Below, piece after piece: positions 9,861-19,049 of a DNA stretch of 64,000 nt. The DNA lies in assembly GCA_936432065.2 (NCBI GenBank), contig OW386289.2, positions 12,087,077-12,151,076 of the forward strand, in the 5' to 3' direction. Below the pieces are notes generated by a model. The model had not been told where the DNA came from and made no database searches. It saw only the letters and a program-made list of their open reading frames with translations. The DNA comes from Rutpela maculata (lineage: Eukaryota > Arthropoda > Insecta > Coleoptera > Cerambycidae). A program made the position numbers and the translations under genes. Position 1 is the stretch's first letter; each line of letters opens with the position of its first letter.

Positions 9861-12263
9861 AGCCTGAACGTCCCGGTCAGGCAATTCAGCCTTTTCCACA
9901 TACTTCGCCAGTCTATCCAGGTGTACGATTTTCATCCTTGACTTCTTACTTCGTTGAATCCGATATATGACATCATTAATTCGGGTGATGACTGAATACG
10001 GTCCATCCCAAGGTGGTTGAAGCTTCGGGGATCTCCATTCTTTCCGCTGTGGATTGTACAGCCAGACCCGATCTCCCACCTTGAATCCTCCTGTACTCGC
10101 ATTCCGATCATAACGAGCCTTCATTCGGTTACCAGCTTTGGTCAACTGCTCTTGGTTATTCTTCGGCTTTTCTCGACTTTCATTCGCATAGTTGGTTACG
10201 GAAAGTGGTTCCTTATTGGCAGCACAATTCTTGCACTTGAGACACCAAGCCTCTACATCTTGTCGACTATTAACCCAATAGAACCGTTCCCGTACTGTAC
10301 TCAACGTCTTGTTTACTCCAAGGTGTCCGCCGGATGTTTCATTGTGCGCTTTCTGGAGTACTTCTGGTACACGACACCTGGGAATCACTAAACGCATGGC
10401 AACCTGTTTCCCATCCGGGCTTTCCCATGCTCTCCTCAATAGCCCATCTAAGACTCTCAGTGAATCCCATTGCGACCACAAAGCCTTCACTCCTACTCCT
10501 TGGTTTGAAACATCCTTCCATTCTGGTCGGGTTTCTTTCTCCTTTGCTCGCAATATGGGTCCAATTTCTGCATCACTCAGCTGCTCTTGTCTTAAAGCTT
10601 CCTTTGTCCAATTCTCTGGAATGTCTTTCATTTCGTTTACACAGCCTTGTGATGGTAGACTACTCGTGATTCTTCGAAGCTTTATTTCTCTGGGCGCATT
10701 CTTTTCTTCAGCCAGCACCGCCCCCCTGGTACTGTTTTCCTGCTTCTCTTCAACATTCACAGCATTTATTCGATTCTCTGAGTTCTGCTGTCGACAGTCT
10801 CGTTTCATATGTCCCATCTTGCCGCAGTTGTAACATTTAATACCACCACTCGGCTTTCCTTTATTTTGCTGTTTTTCCTGCTTTCCGAGGTCATCCATTT
10901 TTTCAAATAATTTGGTAAACATTGTCTGCATGTCGGTCAACATAGGGTTCCGGTTCATTGCTGGTTGTAATTCTTCGAGAGTCACAGCTCGCACTTCTGA
11001 CCGCTGGGTGACTTTAAAGGCAGCCTCTACTTCAAGGGCACGCACCAAAGCCTCGCTAATACTTTGATGTCTCGTCAGCCTCAGAATTCGCCTGACCTCT
11101 TCGTCCCTTATGCCTTCTAAAAAGGCTCCCACGCCTAACTGCTCCTGAAATTCTCTAGGTGCACTCGGATACGCCAGGTGTGCCAGTCTCTCTATCGCAG
11201 CTTCAAATTCTTGCAGACTTTCTCCAGCTTTTTGAACCCGTGACTTTAGCTGAGCCTGGTATACTTGAACGAGGTGTTGGTCGCCATACCTCAAGTCCAA
11301 TGCAGCTTCCAGAACTTTGAAGTCTCTTTGTTTCTCCACCGGGATGGTCTGAAGCAACTCTGAGGCTTGGCCCCTTAGCGCCAGAACTAATGCCATAGCC
11401 TTTTCCTCGTTATCCCAGTTATTTGCACTTGCAGCCGCCTCAAATTGTCTCTTGTAGGTTGTCCATGAGCTTAGGCCGCCAAAGGAGGGAGGTTTTAACC
11501 GAGGGCCTGACAATGTTACTAGCTGGCCTCCTTTCTCAACCAATTGTCGCTTAAGTCGCTCTACTTCTCCTTCGACCTCACTCATCTTTCTTTTGATTTG
11601 ACCGACTTTAGCCTTTATATCCTCCTTGATTTTATTAATGATTGAATTCATGGAATCATGTTGGATTTTCATTTGTTCGTTCAGGATTTTCCTCAGTTCT
11701 TCCTGGCGTCTTTCTTGTTCCTCTTTCTCCTCTTGACGTCTTCTTTCTTGCTGTTCTTTTTCTTTTTGACGTCTTCTTTCTTGCTCTTCTTTTTCTTTTT
11801 GACGTCTTCTTTCTTGTTCTTCTTTTTCTTTTTGACGTCTTCTTTCTTGTTCTTCTTTTTCTTTTTGACGACGCTTTTCTTCTTCTTGCCGTCTTCTTTC
11901 TTGTTCTTTTTCTTCTCGACGCCGCTTCTCTTCCTCTTGACGTTGTCTTTCTTGTCTTTCTTTCTCTTCTTTTTCTTCTTGATGTCTTCTCTCTTGTTCT
12001 TCTTTTTCTTTTTGACGAAGCTTCTCTTTCTCTTGTCTTTTTTCTTGCTCTTCTTGACGACGCTTTTTTTCCTCTTGTCGTCTTCTTTCTTGCTCTTCTC
12101 TTTCTTCTTGACGCCGCTTTTCTTCCTCTTGTCGTTTTCTTTCATACTCTTCTTTTTCTTTTTGTCGTTTTCTTTCATACTCTTCTTTTTCTTCTTGACG
12201 TTGCTGGGCCATCGTCCTCATTAACTCCGCAAATAGGTCCTGTATTTGTTTCTCAGCTGCCAT
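9858..12263 (-). CDS. Gag-integrase remnant fusion protein (801 aa)
   Basis: One uninterrupted frame. Residues 20-190 are a highly charged coiled-coil-like stretch made of about a dozen copies of an EEQERRRQKEK-type unit. Residues 255-425 look like a gypsy Gag capsid region (SWTTYKRQFEAAA near 266; GVGAFLEGI near 377). Residues 477-490 are the CCHC zinc knuckle CYNCGKMGHMKRDC. Residues 548-683 match the N-terminal integrase zinc-binding region (HNETSGGH at 640, CLKCKNC at 674). Residues 700-790 match the integrase C-terminal region (FKVGDRVWLYNP, DGPYSV). Nothing between resembles protease, reverse transcriptase or the catalytic DDE core, so at least two in-frame deletions joined these parts. 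That the frame stays open over 801 codons suggests the deletion form itself has been recently mobile. In a Gag-only role it would form particles that package its RNA. Confidence 0.9.
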   Translation of the reverse strand: MAAEKQIQDLFAELMRTMAQQRQEEKEEYERKRQKEKEEYERKRQEEEKRRQEEREEQERRRQEEKKRRQEEQEKRQEKEKLRQKEKEEQERRHQEEKEEKERQERQRQEEEKRRREEKEQERRRQEEEKRRQKEKEEQERRRQKEKEEQERRRQKEKEEQERRRQKEKEQQERRRQEEKEEQERRQEELRKILNEQMKIQHDSMNSIINKIKEDIKAKVGQIKRKMSEVEGEVERLKRQLVEKGGQLVTLSGPRLKPPSFGGLSSWTTYKRQFEAAASANNWDNEEKAMALVLALRGQASELLQTIPVEKQRDFKVLEAALDLRYGDQHLVQVYQAQLKSRVQKAGESLQEFEAAIERLAHLAYPSAPREFQEQLGVGAFLEGIRDEEVRRILRLTRHQSISEALVRALEVEAAFKVTQRSEVRAVTLEELQPAMNRNPMLTDMQTMFTKLFEKMDDLGKQEKQQNKGKPSGGIKCYNCGKMGHMKRDCRQQNSENRINAVNVEEKQENSTRGAVLAEEKNAPREIKLRRITSSLPSQGCVNEMKDIPENWTKEALRQEQLSDAEIGPILRAKEKETRPEWKDVSNQGVGVKALWSQWDSLRVLDGLLRRAWESPDGKQVAMRLVIPRCRVPEVLQKAHNETSGGHLGVNKTLSTVRERFYWVNSRQDVEAWCLKCKNCAANKEPLSVTNYANESREKPKNNQEQLTKAGNRMKARYDRNASTGGFKVGDRVWLYNPQRKEWRSPKLQPPWDGPYSVITRINDVIYRIQRSKKSRMKIVHLDRLAKYVEKAELPDRDVQA
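11694..12200 (-). repeat. Coding minisatellite for the charged coiled coil
   Basis: About 500 bp of diverged 33-bp-like units, GA-rich on the coding strand and CT-rich on the plus strand. They encode the Glu/Arg/Lys/Gln-rich segment of the Gag fusion. Long Leu/Phe-rich frames on the opposite strand here are shadows of this composition. Confidence 0.8.
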
Positions 12264-12600
12264 GCTTTTTGCAAAATAAAACTATCACGTCAATGGAACT
12301 TTCCAAAAAAATCTCAAAACAGCACGAAAGTCTTATTCAGAGTCTTTTGTCACTATCCAGTTCAGAGAATTTACTAATCTCCACTAATGTCCAAATAGAA
12401 AAGTTCTAGTAATTTTCACGCACTAGCACAAATGAGTCTTTTTCTCTGTCACTTTCCCGAAAACGCACTTTTTCACAGTTTCGAGTCCAAAAATAGTCCT
12501 TAAACAATGTCCCGTTAATCAATTCCCAGTGTCACCACTAATTCCCAAGAAGAACACTGTAGAAACCTCTTCTTGAACAGTCCAGAAATCTTCTGTTATA

Positions 12601-12618
12601 ATTCCGCTTCTGACACCA
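12601..12618 (-). promoter_or_regulatory. Primer-binding site
   Basis: Two bases after the 5' LTR, element orientation reads TGGTGTCAGAAGCGGAAT. The TGG start and position identify the tRNA primer site. From memory, TGGTGTCAGAAG is the complement of a leucine-tRNA 3' end, but the tRNA was not checked. Confidence 0.75.
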
Positions 12619-12620
12619 AT

Positions 12621-13074
12621 TGTGACGTGCTTACACCCTTTTTGTAAACACCCTGTATCGTGGGTTCGGAAATTATAACAGCAGGGTAACACTAAACACT
12701 AATTTATTAACTTACTTAATTACAACAATAACTACTTGGCTAATAATACACTGTGTACTACAATTCAGTTATTCAGTCACTTTATCACTGTGTTTACTCT
12801 CTGACCATTTCAACTGACAATTAGTACTGCACTAACTTCTCTCCTTTTGGTTTACTCCATGCCTTATATACCTACAGATAACAGATCTTGAAGTTTCTGT
12901 GATGATGTCACATTCTCCAGATGGTTCCAGAACAGATATGCCATCTCTCTAGATCTTCTAGTATGTTCTTTCTCTGGTAGGTGCAAATACTGCAAATCTC
13001 TATATTTAGGCAGACATCCAATCAATTAATCGCATTCTGTGTTGCCTACATTCTAGGGGTTGAAATACATTACA
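12621..13074 (-). repeat. 5' LTR of retrotransposon
   Basis: A 454-bp repeat matching 9394-9846. It carries the promoter for the element's minus-strand RNA; a TATATAAG box reads on the minus strand at about 12863-12870. It is followed at 13075-13078 by the ATAT duplication. Confidence 0.9.
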
Positions 13075-13078
13075 ATAT

Positions 13079-14116
13079 GTTGTTGTTCAAACTCCAGCCA
13101 TTATGTTCGGGTTTGTAAAATGATGGTTCAAATTCTGTTGCATTTTTCCATATAGTGCATAACTGATAAACACGCTTAACTTTGCAATAAAGTGAATCTT
13201 GACACGGTGGTAGTAAACTACCATCAGAATTTTTTATTTTGTCCAAAGGATTCGATCTGCCAGTTTTTAGTTTAAAATTTTCTACAAAAATGTCGAATCG
13301 TGCTTCATTTATATTTGCAGCATTGGGTCTGCCATATATTTTACAAATGAATTGTTCTACACATTTTTTTGCTCTTCTGTTGAGCTCAAAGTACTAAATA
13401 TTTTCATTGTATATGTACTCTTTTCCAACAATGAAAATGGTTTTATTTTTATTTTTCTTGCAAATGCAGCAGCATAATCACTTCCGGTTAGCGCGTGAAA
13501 TGCTGGCAACGCTTTTGCAAGGTCCTTTCCCAGATAACTGTACACCATATTTAAATGGACGTATCGAATAGTGTTTTTAGATGCCAATCCCAGTTCAAAC
13601 CATATTGAAAGCTTTTCTGAAAAATGATGCATATTACCCAATGCAATAATAAGAATATCTGTATCGCTAGCTTTTTTTTAGAACGTTGTAGTTTTCAGGC
13701 AATTTATGGACATGAAAAATTATCTTACTATCTGCTTCCTCATGTGTACAAAAAAACGTTTCATCCACCTCCATTATGACACGCCCATTTTCATTATAGA
13801 ACTTATAACAGGTGTCGTTACAATTTGTACATGTAATTTTGTTTCCCAAAATAGTAAATACACTGTCAGAAGTCCAATATTGAACAAAAAATTGTACTAA
13901 TGCAGATTTATCATTCCTCAGTGCCTTTATAAAATCAGTATGTCTTCTTTGGTCGCCCCCTGTGATAACAAATGAATTTTACCTATTTATTTCTGCAGCT
14001 CTTTTCTCCCTCTCACTATTTTTAATTGAGGGTGAAATGATTTTATCAAAAATAATATCAATTCGGTCACCTACCAGTCTGCAAATTTTTTGTAAAGTTT
14101 TGATAATAATAATGAT
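13079..14116 (-). pseudogene. CTHEEAD/HALTGSD-core multicopy family pseudogene
   Basis: On the minus strand the frame starts in the palindrome loop (RLVGDRIDIIFDK, then a stop, then TGGDQRRHTDFIKALRND). It continues through SDSVFTILGNKITCTNCNDT and CTHEEADSKI, a frameshift after LPENYNVLKK, then IIALGNMHHFSEKLSIWF, YLGKDLAKALPAFHALTGSD and the region matching GRPNAANINKARFDIF. I recall this architecture from many uncharacterised, high-copy invertebrate proteins that end in a cysteine-rich CXC-like domain; no biochemical function is known to me. It has at least two frameshifts and one stop, and is cut by the LTR element at 13078. Its last part is at 9242-9389. The opposite arm holds a second partial copy. 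Confidence 0.7.
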
Positions 14117-14117
14117 A
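13913..14117. repeat. Loop of the 9-kb palindrome
   Basis: About 205 bp present once between the two arms. It is coding-continuous with the minus-strand pseudogene, which shows that the inversion breakpoint fell inside the gene and that the plus-strand copy is the truncated duplicate. Confidence 0.65.
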
Positions 14118-16446
14118 ATTTTAAATCTGCATTAGTACAATTTTTTGTTCAATTTTTGACTTTTGACAGTGTATCTACTATTTCAGGGAACAAAATTATA
14201 CGTATAAATTGTAACGACACCTGTTAGAAGTTCTATAATGAAAATGGGCGTGTCATAAAGGAGGTGAATGGAACGCTTTTTTTGTACACATGAGGAAGCA
14301 GATAGTAGAATAATTCTTCATGTCCATAAATTGCCTGAAAACTACAACGTTCTAAAAAAAGCTAGCGATACAGATATCTTTATTATTGCATTGGGTAATA
14401 TGCATCATTTTTCAGAAAAGCTTTCAATATGGTTTGAACTGGGATTGGCATCTAGAAACACTATTCGATACGTCCATTTAAATATGATTTACAGTTATCT
14501 GGGAAAGGACCTTGCGTTAACCAGAAGAGATTATACTGGTGCATTTGGAAGAAAAATAAAAATAAAACAATTTTCATTGTTGGAAAAAAGTACATATACA
14601 ATGAAAATATTTAGTACTTTGGGCTCAACAGAAATTCTTTCAGAAGAGCAAGAAAAATGTGTAGAACAATTCGTTTGCAAAATATATGGCAGACCTAATG
14701 CTGCAAATATAAATAAAGCACGATTCGACATTTTTGTAGAAAATTTTAAACCAAAAACTGGCAGATCGAATCCTTTGGGCAAAATAAAAAATTTTGATGG
14801 TAGTTTACTACCACCGTGTCAAGATTCACTTTATTGCAAAGTTAAGCGTGTAAATCAGGTATGCGCTATATGGAAAAATGCAACAGAATTTGAAACATTA
14901 TTTTACAAACCCGAACATAATGGCTGGAGTTTGAACAACAACATATTACAGTTACAGTGGTTCGAAGGTCCTCAACATTGTCTTTTCAACATTGGAAGAT
15001 ATTGTTGTTGATCGGCCAAGTTCACCTAACTCAGATGATGACGAAGAAGCAATATATCAAAATTCAAGTGATGATGAAGATATATTAGATTGATAAGCAT
15101 AACTTGTAATAATGTTATTTTATATCTACAGGTGCTTTACGTTTTGAAAAAAATTTAAATATTTAGTTTTTTCTATCAAAATAATGTCTTCTTCTGAGTA
15201 TTTATACTTTACTACATTCATTTGTATATTTATATTGACACATTGTTTATTATATCTATTATTTTGAAAAATAAGCGTTTTTATTTAATATATTATTTAA
15301 AAAATATTATGATTTGAGTTTTGAGTGAAACAATATAAGTACGCTTTTTCTAGATAGAAATATTACTGTTACTATTTGTTTACAACAATCACCCCCTATC
15401 ACAACGTCGTTTAGGCGCAAAAAAGAAAGGTGAAAAGACAATCTTTGACAGCGTCTGCCGACGAAATGGGACCGTCTGCTCAAATTTTCGTTTCATATAT
15501 TTAATGAGCATAATTTTATCTACATTTTGAACCGAAATTTATACTAGTATGCGATCACGGGGTTGTGACTGATTTTTCGGCATTTTCGATGGCGTCTGCC
15601 TCAAAAGAGCTACATCTAGCGCGTCTGCCTAGTTGGTTACTTGGAACAATGATATTTCCGCACATCTTAATCACGAATTTAGTCTGGTATAAATAACGAG
15701 ATTGTATACTACTTTTTCCAAAATTAATTTCATTATTGCTAATTTGGGTGACCAACTGCGAATGGCAGACGAGCGGCTACGCATTTAACGAACTATACAC
15801 TATTTATTTCTAGAGTTAAACCTTTGGTATCTTATCACGCGGTTTTTTTTCACGCGAGCTCTTAGTCTAATTGTTGAAGACTACAACGAACCTGGACCTT
15901 CGACATCAAGCACCTAAAACGTCCCAAGAAACACACTAGTCGTGGATTAGGTCTATAGGGGACAACCACGTAAAACAGAACGCGCCATATACTTTACCTC
16001 AAGTTGGTGTGGAAACGAGTATTGAACATTGAGCTACGCTTAGCAGACAAGTAAAATCAACTTTATTTGAAGATTTTCAGGTATGGAAACAAATTTTGTC
16101 TCAACACAAAAATACTCCTTCATAAAAGTCGCACTAAATTGAGAAATTGCAAAATATCATAATTTTGTCAAGAATGTATGACTTCGATTGGCTGCTGCAC
16201 CGAAACTATTCAGTTTAACAAAAAAATATATGGGACATATTTTGTAGAAAATTTAATGCTCTTTTATAAGAACATGTTTTGCCGTATGAGCGAGATATTT
16301 CAAAGAAACTGTTTTTGTGCGCCATTTTTTCAATATGGCGGCGCCGACGGCTAAGATCACATTTTGCATTTTTTCTTATTTCATTCAGGGCATCGAAATC
16401 TACAAATTCCAAAAGATTCAAAACTCCCGTACTTATTCGGACTAAG
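14118..16446. repeat. Right arm of 9-kb palindrome
   Basis: Reverse complement of the left arm without its two insertions. It includes the plus-strand core pseudogene, an AT-rich stretch, a block with several GTCTGCC/GGCAGAC words (15452-15768) and the outer ATGGCGGCG block. Outside 16446 the arms stop matching. Similarity by eye is high but clearly not perfect (substitutions, small gaps). Confidence 0.8.
14119..15093 (+). pseudogene. Second copy of the CTHEEAD-core gene, truncated
   Basis: The best-preserved part is an open frame at 14268-15011 (247 codons) reading FFCTHEEADSRI, SDTDIFIIALGNMHHF, YLGKDLA, LLEKSTYTMKIFSTLG, GRPNAANINKARFDIF, DGSLLPPCQDSLYCKVKR, AAIWKNA-like CAIWKNATEFET and LQWFEGPQHC. 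Compared with the minus copy it lacks about seven codons (ALPAFHA) in frame before LTRRDYTGAF. A one-base shift near 15000 leads to the acidic end and a TGA at 15091-15093. Upstream of 14268 the similarity continues to 14119 but with substitutions and a lost start. The Met at 14268 is therefore not a native start. Probably non-functional. Confidence 0.7.
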
Positions 16447-16654
16447 AATCTACCTATCGACAGTACTAAATGTATATTGCAGAACATTGGTATATTGAAT
16501 AAATATTTAATACTAGGCAGAAGGACCTCGGTCAATTGCCCTTTGAAATGTAAGGATTTCAATAAAGTTCTGGTATTATTATTATTTAATACTGATTCTA
16601 AATACGTTGTACACTGGTTGTTTTCCTGCGGTACTTATAGTCCAGTCAACGGTT

Positions 16655-17510
16655 TCACCTCTAATTTGTGCTGCTAAATGAATTTTAATGAATCCTTGTG
16701 TGCAATGTGTTTGTAATGACATTAATAAAAAAGTTTTATCACGGGTTCCGTAACTTGTAGAATTAGGTCAAAAATGAAAAAAAAAACAATATATTTACCT
16801 TTTTTGGCCCAAAATAAGATGTTTTTACACTCAAAAATTCTTAAATGTGGAGGAGGGGAAATGTAAAAGTTGAAAAAAATCTGAAAAATTCAGGCGAATG
16901 TATCATCGAAATACAAGACATTTTTTTATTTGCAACGTTTCTGTAAAGTGCGTTTTCACAGAGTTTTTCCGAAAAACCTGAAAAACTACACCTTTCTTTG
17001 AAATTGTAGCTCTTTAAAAGTATGTACTTAATTTAAACATTTGTATGCACTGAGGCCTTCTAAACATTTTTTGTCTCTTGGAATTTTTTTGTAACTTGCT
17101 AATTTTCGGAGTTACAGGCAGTTTTTCACGACAAATAATGTACTACATTTTTTGCACATTAAAAAATACATGAAAATTCGAAAAATGAGTGTGATTTATA
17201 TATATTATTATAAAAAATTATGAAACCTATATAGTTATACCATTTTTAAAGGTTCAATATAATTTTTTAATTGAAAATGTGAAGAATTTTCGGCAAATTT
17301 TTTTTTCAGTTTTCAAATATATTGTTTTTCCCATTTTTGACATAATTCTATTAATTCTAAGTTACGAAACTCGTGATAAAAGGGTGCCTCTACTCCTTCC
17401 GATCATTTCCTACTCTAATCTTTTTTTTTACCTTTTTTATTAACGTCATTACAAACACATTGCACAAGGTATCATCAAAATTCATTCATTAGCACTCAAA
17501 TTTGAGATTT
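16655..17510. repeat. Fold-back element before the transporter exon
   Basis: TTTTATCACGGGTTCCGTAA (16735) mirrors TTACGAAACTCGTGATAAAA (about 17362), and TGCAATGTGTTTGTAATGAC (16703) mirrors GTCATTACAAACACATTGCA (17446). The centre is near 17085. No coding. It ends about 120 bp before the splice acceptor of the exon at 17632. Confidence 0.75.
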
Positions 17511-17631
17511 TGGTCATTTTAGCGCTCCGAAAACTGGGCTATTAGGTATGTTAGATTTATTACAAGAGAGGAAACGATTTTTTTTATTACCTACATTTAC
17601 TTTACTAACTTCTTTTGTTTTTATTTTCTAG

Positions 17632-17783
17632 GAAGTCTTTTCGACTTGACAGGATCTTACAATCCAGGATTCTGTCTGGCTGGTGTCGCCATTGGGCTGA
17701 GTGGTTTAATTCTGTTCCTAATCCCACCCATCCAGAGGTGCCAGGCTAGAAGATCTCAAAAGAAAGGATTGACTGATATATAG
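17632..17783 (+). CDS. Terminal exon, monocarboxylate-transporter-like (MFS/SLC16)
   Basis: An acceptor with a T-rich tract (ending TTTTCTAG at 17631) opens a phase-1 frame reading SLFDLTGSYNPGFCLAG, then a hydrophobic helix AIGLSGLILFLIPPI, then a basic tail QRCQARRSQKKG and TAG at 17781-17783. DxTGSYxxxFxxAG followed by a last membrane helix and a short cytosolic basic tail is what I know from the C-terminus of insect monocarboxylate-transporter-like proteins (12 membrane spans, proton-coupled transport of small carboxylates or relatives). No upstream exon was found in the window, so earlier exons are beyond it or masked by repeats. The short 50-codon exon has clean coding sequence with no damage, and I regard it as a live host exon. 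Confidence 0.7.
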
Positions 17784-17896
17784 CAATTACTGATCCCTTG
17801 CGGGGGTAATGTTAGGTGCTATAATAGTGTTTAAAATATTTAATCATTACATATCAGTCTGTCAGTTTAGTGCGGGTAAAATATAAAAAATATTCC

Positions 17897-18566
17897 TTGG
17901 AAAAAGAAAAAATAGGGAGCTAATAAAAATTCGAGGGTGTAACCAGACCGAAAACGATGTAATGAATTTCCAAATTTTTTTCTTCAACATGTTTCATAAA
18001 ATATGTATATAAGAATCTATATTGTCATTTTTTCTGTTTTTTTTGGTTAAGGGTGGTTCCTTCTTAGAGGTTGTCGCAAAAAAAATACACATAATCTGAT
18101 AGAGAATTAAATTATAAGTAAGAAATTTTTTTGCTAAAATGCATATTTTTTGAGATATTGCGAACTGAAAATTGCAATTTTCACCCCCTAAAATCAGTAT
18201 TCCTAGACGTTTTTTTTTTTAATTACTCGAAAAACGTGGACATTAATAAAAAAATGCAAGGGTACAAAATTAAAACTTTTACGAAAACAAATCGAATGGT
18301 TTTTTCTTTTTTTTGCACCGATGTTTAATTTTTGAAATATGGCATTTTCAAAATGGCGCCGAAACGTTCAGAAAAAATATACGATGTTGAAATCTGAAAG
18401 CAAAGGGCTGATAAATGCTTTTTTAAAATTACATCTGCATTGCATTTTCACCCCTTCATGTCAGGAACTCATCGGTTTCTTGATGTTAAGGGTGAAACCT
18501 ACGAATCCTCAAACTATCACTGGCTCCCTAATTTTTTCTTTTCTAAAATCTATTTTTTCCGTACTA
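17897..18566. repeat. Fold-back in the transporter 3' region
   Basis: GAAAAAGAAAAAATAGGGAG (about 17899) pairs with CTCCCTAATTTTTTCTTTTC (18523), and GAGGGTGTAACC pairs with GGTGAAACCTACGAATCCTC. The arms are about 300 bp. It begins about 115 bp after the stop codon, so any transcript running to the AATAAA at about 18822 would contain a long hairpin. Confidence 0.65.
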
Positions 18567-18820
18567 GTTAGACTGTAAAAGTGGTGTGCCATAAATACAA
18601 AATATATTTTGTCTGCAATGCAGACCGATATATATTATATAGTCTACAAATTGTGATTTCTGTTCTAATTCTAATGAGAGTGTGTGGATTGTGCGGATGA
18701 TCAGATATGTATGGTGACTTAAAGTGGCATCTTGTATTTATAAATAATTTAAGGAATATTTTGTATGACCAATACATAAAATTAATGCTTAAAATATTTC
18801 TACTATGTTGTATATATTTG

Positions 18821-18828
18821 TAATAAAA
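18821..18828 (+). promoter_or_regulatory. Candidate poly(A) signal of the transporter gene
   Basis: GTAATAAAACC lies about 1.04 kb after the stop codon, followed by a T/GT-rich stretch. Another AATAAA lies inside the fold-back (about 18245). Placement is inferred from sequence only. Confidence 0.3.
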
Positions 18829-19049
18829 CCTTTACAAGGTGTTTTATGTAAAATGTTTAAACATAACTAATTTTAATGTGTATACTACGTGGGATTTTTT
18901 TCGATGGAATTGCGGGCTCTGTGCTTGGTAAGCAATTGACTTCCTCCTGCTACTGTTTAGATTTATTTTATTTATGGACAAATTATATTTGTGATTGCAT
19001 TTCTAGAAAATTAACTTAACAAATGTAAAATTTTAGTTATTTACATAAT

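Larger units (their letters stand above)
9394..13074 (-). mobile_element. Deleted Ty3/gypsy-type LTR retrotransposon
   Basis: A complete 3.7-kb unit: 5' LTR (12621-13074), primer-binding site, one long frame, polypurine tract, 3' LTR (9394-9846). It is flanked by ATAT on both sides (9390-9393, 13075-13078). The other palindrome arm shows the unoccupied site with a single ATAT near 14942, so insertion followed palindrome formation. It lacks protease, reverse transcriptase, RNase H and the integrase catalytic core, so it can only move with proteins supplied by a relative. Confidence 0.9.
7453..13912. repeat. Left arm of 9-kb palindrome
   Basis: Aligned by eye as the reverse complement of 14118-16446. 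Anchors are AGTCCGAATAAG at 7453 against its complement ending near 16446, the ATGGCGGCG/CGCCATATT block, and the CTCGTCTGCCATTCGCAG block (8560 against 15750). Two insertions explain its greater length: the CXC-bearing fold-back (about 8041-8458) and the LTR retrotransposon with its duplication (9394-13078). Removing both leaves about 2.35 kb, matching the other arm. Confidence 0.8.

Noticed and set aside
10017..10833. Plus-strand frames of 111-174 codons
   Set aside because: They overlap the well-supported Gag-integrase frame on the other strand and have no motif.
11642..12409. Long Leu/Phe/Val-rich frames on the plus strand
   Set aside because: They are antisense to the Glu/Arg-rich Gag coiled coil; the composition is a direct shadow of the GA-rich coding repeat.
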